A stretch of 64,000 nt of DNA from Cutaneotrichosporon cavernicola. Taxonomy: Eukaryota; Basidiomycota; Tremellomycetes; Trichosporonales; Trichosporonaceae. Below the pieces are notes generated by a model. That model was not told the DNA's origin. It did not search any database and saw only the letters and a program-made list of their open reading frames with translations. Positions 58,926 through 64,000 of the stretch are shown here, in pieces; the first letter of the stretch is position 1; every line of letters begins with the position of its first letter. Where the stretch lies: assembly GCF_030864355.1 (NCBI RefSeq), contig NC_083397.1:496001-560000 (forward strand), read 5' to 3'. The translations under genes and the position numbers were made by a program.

Positions 58926-59764
58926 AACATGAACAAAGCCAGTGAAGAGCTCGGCCACGACCCACGGCCCTCTTGTTAGCGCACGGTCCCCACTCGGTCC
59001 ACCATTCCCCTTTGCGGATACCCTAGTCCATCCTTCGCATTCATCATCAGACTTTTGCAGACATTTGTACATGGGCCTAATTGCATGTGACAACGTTCCT
59101 CTAATGCGACCTAGGGTCTCGAGGGGATGGGATGGAGGAAATGGGCTAGGACGGTCGACAGTGGGCGGTACGGAGATACGGAGACGAGGGAACATGGCCT
59201 TCCTTATGGCGATGCATGCAGCTCTGTCCTGGGCATCGCATGGACCCTGCGGTGTGTGCCGGCCTGTGTTGGTGTGTTGTTGAGGTTGGGGAGCGCTCAG
59301 GCCGGTTGGTAGCTGTGATGGGGTTACATTGTCATGTGGCTGCGAGGACCGGCCTCTTTCCAACACTCACAGCGCTGGTCTACTCATTTAACAGCTGCTC
59401 TCACGTCCCTAGCTTGATACGACGTCCACCCCTCGCCCACCCTCTCACGCATACTGGATACACTTGCATCACCTACATACACTGGCCGATAATGATTCCC
59501 AGTAATCCGATGCTGCAATACCCAATGCGTTTATTATACGATCCGGTTCTTGCTTCGAGTGTTGTGTGGTGTTTCCACGTTCTTGGCGTCGTTGCGCCTT
59601 GTTGTATTGTCGCGTTGTTGCTTTGGTGTGGCGGACAGTCGTACACATTGCGTTGTACAGCTAGAGTCCGATCGAGTTCTTGTACCTTGTTCCTCCTCTT
59701 GATTCTTCCTCCGCGCCTTGCCCGTTCACAACCAGCCACTCCTCAGCTGGCCTCTGCACACGAC
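58926..59764. other. Convergent 3' intergenic region
   Basis: About 840 bases between two converging stops. Open frames lack splice or start support. Nothing functional was recognised. Confidence 0.45.
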
Positions 59765-62746
59765 TTACTCCTCGAACGCGAACGCCCCTACGCCGCCCAT
59801 CCCCTCTTCGCGGCCCATCATACCCTCACCACGCACGACCTCCATCTTGCGCGAGTGCCAGCCTACATCAGAGCGCACGCGGCCGTTTGCCTCGGCAAGT
59901 TGAGTGAGGTAGCGCCGGCGCGGATGGTTGGCGGGCAGGTGGCGCACAAACGAGAGCGCGCCAAGTCCGTCGCCGACAATTGCCGGCCCCTTCTGGACGT
60001 AGCCCCACTCGTCGACCGTGCTGCTCGGAATCCAGCCGGCCGAGACGTCGACGTACCATCCGCGGCCACCCTTCGACTTGACGACTTGCCACTCTGTGCG
60101 ACCAGAGCCCTGTGAGGGGTCCAGCGAACGACGGATCGAGCTCGACAGCTCGACGACGCGCAGACGCGTCGGGCCAGCCGTGAGGTCTGCCTTGGTGAAG
60201 TTGCCCGACATGTTGATGCTGCTAAACGAGAACGGCACGGTCGTAAGCGGGTTGATGAGGAGCGCGTGCAGCGACAGCGTGATCTGTAGAGCCGACGCGT
60301 CGGGCCGCAGGTCCATGATAGACGAGCCAGTCAGCGTGATCACTTCGACGCCCGGCGCCGATCTCGCGAGGAACAGCTGAATCTCCTTGAGCGGGAGAGT
60401 CGCGACGTGGCTGAGGCCAAGCGTCACGAGGCTCGGCTGCGGAGGGAACACCTCGGGCGAGAGGTGCTCCGCCGTAAACGCCGCCGACGACAGGTCGAGG
60501 TAGCGTAGCATGCCTGATTTGATGCACGGTGCAGATGTGAGGAGGCGCTTCAGGTCGTAGGATCCAATGGCGTTACCCTGCGTCGGGTTGACGAACAGGT
60601 TCAGGTCGACAATATTGCGCGCAGCAGGCGACTCGACGAGGAAGTCGACCACACAGCTGGGGTCAAGGCGTGCGCACCGAGCCAGCGAGAGCGACTGCAG
60701 TTGCATGCCGGGTGGAGGGTGTTGGGTGAGCGCGCTGAGCAGGTTGTCCGAGACGCGCGTGCCCGACAGGTCGAGATGAGTGAGGTTTGGTGTTGCGAGA
60801 ATGAGGTGCGTGATGAACTGAGAGGGAAGGTTGGTGCACGCACGCAGTGAGAGGCGGCGCAGTGCCGTGAAGAGCGGGCGGTGGGCTGCGCGGTTGGCCA
60901 CCTCGGTCTCGTCGTCATCGTCCGTCGCCTCCGTGACGAAGCGGCGCGACCGACTGCGCCCACGCCCTTCGTCGTCATTAGGGCCGAGATTGAGCCAGTT
61001 GTCCCCAAACTCCTCGATGGCCTCAGCGAACCGGAAGCTCACACAGCCCGTGAGGTCGAGCGCCTCGAGCGGGGTGAACTGCTGGCGACGCTTCCACATG
61101 TCCTCGTCCGTCTCCACCTCGTAAGGCACATACGTCGGACGCGGTGGGTCCATCTGGTCGTCAATGGTGGTTTGCAAGGGGTCAAGCGCGTGCTCGTCGT
61201 TGTCCGACTGAGACTGCGGCTGCGGCTGCGAGATGGACTCGCCGCGCGCGCGGCGATTACGGTCCGGAGAGCGCGAGAAGTTACGCAGAATGCGCGGCTT
61301 GCTGTACCCGCGGAAGAAGATCTCCTCAACTACATTGGGCGAGAGAGACGAGTCGACATACTCCGTCATGCAGAGCGAGCGGAGGTTGGGCGTGTTCTTT
61401 AGGACGCCCTCGAGACGCCCAGCAGTGACGAAACGCCCACGCACAGCCTCCTGTTGCGAGCGGCGACTGCCGATGGTGCGGAAGTTGGTGAACGAGAGGT
61501 GGCGAATGTAAGGCCCAGGAGGCGGCAAGAGCTCAGGATTGGCATTTGCCGCCAAGTCCTCCTCCGGCTCCGGAGTGAGTGGAGCTACCTCCTCCTCCGG
61601 CGGTGGGGTCCGCATAGCCGTGCGGAGCGACTCCGAGTGGTCGTTGGGCTCAGAGTCGTCCGAGTCGTCGTCCGAGTCGGCCTCGTGCACGACGCGCGAG
61701 TGGCTCAGTGAGCTGTTGCGCATAAATGGGCGGGTGCCATTGGGGAGTGACAGGCTCATCGAGCGTTGCAGAACCGAGCTGATGCCCTCAGCGTCCCACA
61801 AGCTCAACTGGCGGCGGGGCGAGCGCGAGCGCCCACGCAGGTGCGCGCTGTACGCCACACCGGCAGGGGAGGTGGTGCGCGAGCCGGGAGGCGTAAGGAG
61901 CATGTGCAGACGATGCGGCTGGGGCGGCGGGCTGGTGTCCATGTCGTAGCGCATGCCAGGCGACTTGCTCGAGCTCGGCTCGTTGGGGCGGAAGTAGTTC
62001 TGGGCAACTGTCGTGTTGATAGTGACAGTGCGCCCTACCACACTACGTCCGTGGCCCGTGCCGACCGGGACACTGACCGGCAGGGGCAGCTCGACAGGGT
62101 TCATCGAGTCGATGGGCGAGCTGGTGTATGCGCCCGCGTAGTTGCTCGGGCCAGCCACCGGCTGGGCGCCCTCGCGCATGCGCTCGGGCATTGGCGAGTG
62201 CTCGTCGCTGCCGGTTACGCTAGCGACGCGGCTCAGGTTGCCACCGTCAATGCTGCTCTCGAGCGAGACGACCGCCATCTCGACGTCATCCTTGCTCTCC
62301 TCGACGACTTCCTCGGTGAGTGCGTCAACGACTGCTAGCCACCCTCGACCAGAGCGCACGTCAACATCTTCCCACAGCCACGGGCGTGCTGCATCGAGCA
62401 CGTGCGAACAAGTCTTGGTGGTGGCGGACAGTGCCTGGGATACGGTTTTGACGGCAGGAGGGGAAGGGTCGAGGGAGGCGATGACATGGGCCTGGGGAGT
62501 GGGCAAGGGCTCGTCAGGGGGAGGAGGGAGGTAGAAGGGAGGGGCGACGAGGGAGGCAATGAGCGAGAGCACTTCGACGGGGATTTGGTCGAGCCGGGGA
62601 AGGTACTGCTCTGGCTGGTCATCGTCATCGGCCTGGAGCCTTTGGTGGGCCGTCCCGGCCTCAATGGCCGGGCTGGGCTGTTTGTTGAAGCCAACAAGCT
62701 TGTTGTTGTCGTTGGGGTTCGCGACCTGAGCGGCCGTGGTGTGCAT
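59765..62746 (-). CDS. F-box/leucine-rich-repeat-like protein
   Basis: An intronless frame of 993 residues. Near the N-terminus LDQIPVEVLSLIASLVAPPF resembles an F-box, followed by the TKTCSHVLDAARPWLWEDVD pattern common in fungal F-box proteins. Such proteins usually select substrates for an SCF ubiquitin ligase. The centre is long, disordered and rich in Ser, Pro, Arg and acidic residues. The C-terminal third contains degenerate leucine-rich repeats: LEALDLTGCVSFRFAEAIEE, LRRLSLRACTNLPSQFITHL, LTHLDLSGTRVSDNLLSALT, LQSLSLARCARLDPSCVVDF and LRYLDLSSAAFTAEHLSPEV. The tail (QVVKSKGGRGWYVDVSAGWI) is likely folded. The start at 62746 (MHTTAAQVANPNDNN) has no competing upstream ATG. The substrate is unknown; the F-box is a pattern-level call. 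Confidence 0.78.
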   Translation of the reverse strand: MHTTAAQVANPNDNNKLVGFNKQPSPAIEAGTAHQRLQADDDDQPEQYLPRLDQIPVEVLSLIASLVAPPFYLPPPPDEPLPTPQAHVIASLDPSPPAVKTVSQALSATTKTCSHVLDAARPWLWEDVDVRSGRGWLAVVDALTEEVVEESKDDVEMAVVSLESSIDGGNLSRVASVTGSDEHSPMPERMREGAQPVAGPSNYAGAYTSSPIDSMNPVELPLPVSVPVGTGHGRSVVGRTVTINTTVAQNYFRPNEPSSSKSPGMRYDMDTSPPPQPHRLHMLLTPPGSRTTSPAGVAYSAHLRGRSRSPRRQLSLWDAEGISSVLQRSMSLSLPNGTRPFMRNSSLSHSRVVHEADSDDDSDDSEPNDHSESLRTAMRTPPPEEEVAPLTPEPEEDLAANANPELLPPPGPYIRHLSFTNFRTIGSRRSQQEAVRGRFVTAGRLEGVLKNTPNLRSLCMTEYVDSSLSPNVVEEIFFRGYSKPRILRNFSRSPDRNRRARGESISQPQPQSQSDNDEHALDPLQTTIDDQMDPPRPTYVPYEVETDEDMWKRRQQFTPLEALDLTGCVSFRFAEAIEEFGDNWLNLGPNDDEGRGRSRSRRFVTEATDDDDETEVANRAAHRPLFTALRRLSLRACTNLPSQFITHLILATPNLTHLDLSGTRVSDNLLSALTQHPPPGMQLQSLSLARCARLDPSCVVDFLVESPAARNIVDLNLFVNPTQGNAIGSYDLKRLLTSAPCIKSGMLRYLDLSSAAFTAEHLSPEVFPPQPSLVTLGLSHVATLPLKEIQLFLARSAPGVEVITLTGSSIMDLRPDASALQITLSLHALLINPLTTVPFSFSSINMSGNFTKADLTAGPTRLRVVELSSSIRRSLDPSQGSGRTEWQVVKSKGGRGWYVDVSAGWIPSSTVDEWGYVQKGPAIVGDGLGALSFVRHLPANHPRRRYLTQLAEANGRVRSDVGWHSRKMEVVRGEGMMGREEGMGGVGAFAFEE

Positions 62747-63892
62747 GAGAACTTGTTAGAGGAAGATGAAGCTGGTTGAAGTTGTTTGCGAGTTGTTGGT
62801 GATGGAGCAGTGGACGGATGGAGAATGAGATGGGTGGGGTTGTGGTTGATGGGGGTGGGGGGGGGGGGGGGTAAGGGGAGGACCAAATCCAGAGGGAAGC
62901 AATGGTTAAGTTTTGCCGCCCAACGGCCCATATGGTGAGTGGCAGGGTGTGTGAGGCCTGGGCTCCAGTGGGTGGCAATGAGGGAGTGATATTTGACTCG
63001 GTGAAAAAGATTACAATTGAATTGTATACCCCAATACAATTCGTCAAACAACCCACATGTGGGATACGTGAGGTACGTGAGGTGTCATGGTTCCTAAGTA
63101 CACATCCGCCCAGATCTTTCATTTCTGGTCCTCATGGTACCACGGTTCGGATCAAGCCGATAAATATGGAAGCCCAAGAGGTACCATGCACGTCCACCGA
63201 AGCACCCCGCAAGCCCATAGCTCTGACAGTCGCGACCTGCTTAGCTTCTGAGACAAACCAAACACTAATGGCGCTCTGCCATGGGCGGTATGCCATACCG
63301 ATAGCAACAGTGGGCCATTGCGTCTGTGCGGAATTCGGCACGGGTCTGTACCTCGGTTGCCTTGGCGATTGTGGCGCGTTTGGCATGCCCCAAAGCCAAA
63401 TGCTACTGCCTCCCGAAGCAGCAGGGGAGGGCAATAGATTTGTGGATCTGTTGGATCATGTGGGCAGCAACATGGGCAGTGGGAGTGGGGGGACTCTGTT
63501 ACAGATGTCTCCAATGCATGACTAGGCTTATAGAGACGCTGGCGAGGCTGAGTCTCTGAAAGATCTCCCACCGCAACTCCATCGAAGGCATCAACAAACG
63601 ACAATCTGATTCGCACAGTCAGTCATAGGGCGCCTTTGTAATGACAAGGGCGATAAGAGCCAGTTAACAAGATGGTAATCACAAAGGGCAACATATTCTC
63701 ATGACGTTGCAAGGTACGCTCTGTCACTCACTGCATCCACACGCTCCGTAGCCTCCCGTGGAGCACTAGTCTATCTGAGCACGCATCCCTATACCTGGCC
63801 AGCCCAGCGACAACAACTGTCCAGCCATGTCCGGCACGTCGATCTGCGCACTTAACGCCAAAACCAACCTCAAAAACACACGGTGCACGCGG
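62747..63892. other. Intergenic region between the F-box gene and the MsrA gene
   Basis: About 1.15 kb. The F-box leader is C/T-rich on the minus strand and contains a 15-G run at 62857-62871. No gene was recognised between there and the MsrA stop. Confidence 0.5.
62857..62871. repeat. Poly-G tract (15 G)
   Basis: In the upstream leader or promoter of the F-box gene; a C run in the sense direction. Confidence 0.9.
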
Positions 63893-64000
63893 TTACCAGT
63901 AGAAGCGGTGGGTCGGGCACTCGTAGCCACCAGGATTGTTATCCACTGCTGTCAGCTGCCTAACAGTTAACCAGCTCACAGTACTTCTGGTGGTACTCCT
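63893..64000 (-). CDS. MXR1: Peptide methionine sulfoxide reductase A (C-terminal fragment; 5' part beyond window)
   Basis: MsrA reduces the S-form of methionine sulfoxide in oxidised proteins. Only the last 23 or so codons are inside the window. The edge exon reads EYHQKY; an intron of about 33 bases (about 63979-63946) follows, then LDNNPGGYECPTHRFYW and TAA at 63893-63895. The YHQ-x-YL-x-xNPGGY pattern with a Cys in YECPTH is the conserved C-terminus of MsrA. The Cys would be the resolving or recycling residue. The Leu at the splice junction depends on choosing the CAG acceptor nearest the exon. The gene runs off the right end. Confidence 0.8.
   Translation of the reverse strand, partial: RSTTRSTVSWLTVRQLTAVDNNPGGYECPTHRFYW

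Overview
The window reads as nuclear DNA of a basidiomycete fungus. The coding regions are GC-rich, nearly every gene is broken by short introns of about 30-60 bases (almost all GT-AG, often with a CTGAC/CTAAC branch-like motif before the acceptor), and the genes are those of a free-living eukaryote. The strongest taxonomic marker is the spermidine synthase-saccharopine dehydrogenase fusion at 47872-50413, a chimera described in Cryptococcus and other basidiomycetes. Together with compact introns and the gene set this suggests Tremellomycetes, possibly a Trichosporonales yeast; the order-level placement is inference only.

Layout. 1-3919 (-): 3'-truncated XMAP215/Stu2-type TOG-domain microtubule polymerase. 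4386-6707 (+): uridine kinase/UPRT-like enzyme. 7254-9929 (-): four-finger C2H2 transcription factor, preceded by almost 7 kb of repeat-rich, gene-poor DNA that may hold leader exons. 16760-19910: three small uncharacterised genes. 20119-21143 (-): Golgi SNARE GOS1. 21644-22866 (+): monoacylglycerol lipase-type hydrolase. 22952-23620 (-): a protein with a serine-palmitoyltransferase small-subunit-like core. 23783-25269 (+): ORC5. 25323-26937 (-): 3-hydroxyisobutyryl-CoA hydrolase. 27291-30826 (-): SDR-epimerase/exostosin (GT47) fusion, divergent from a GT71-type mannosyltransferase (31563-33364, +). 33722-36187 (-): ferric-reductase family oxidoreductase. 38867-38947 (+): intron-containing tRNA-Pro, followed by a 7-bp minisatellite. 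39492-43197 (-): Wee1 kinase. 44929-46963 (+): RCC1. 47872-50413 (+): SPE3-LYS9. 50536-51151 (-): isochorismatase-family hydrolase. 51811-55756 (-): divergent myosin. 58262-58925 (+): serine-rich protein. 59765-62746 (-): F-box/LRR-like protein. 63893-64000 (-): C-terminus of a methionine sulfoxide reductase A.

There is no operon-like structure. Genes alternate in orientation and several pairs share divergent promoters (TOG/URK, GOS1/lipase, SPT small subunit/ORC5, GT47/GT71, WEE1/RCC1, myosin/serine-rich). Functionally the window mixes cell-division genes (TOG, ORC5, WEE1, RCC1), secretory and surface genes (GOS1, SPT small subunit, GT47 fusion, GT71, ferric reductase) and central metabolism (URK, lipase, HIBCH, SPE3-LYS9, MsrA).

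No transposon, virus, CRISPR array or secondary-metabolite cluster was recognised. The most unusual items are the SDR-GT47 fusion whose SDR half lacks the catalytic tyrosine, a shortened single-IQ myosin with a long Ala/Glu/Lys helix, an ORC5 with no Walker A or Walker B signature, an RCC1 with a charged helical insertion, and the G-rich minisatellite beside the tRNA gene. Exon boundaries were read by eye from frame and splice consensus and could be off by a few bases in places.
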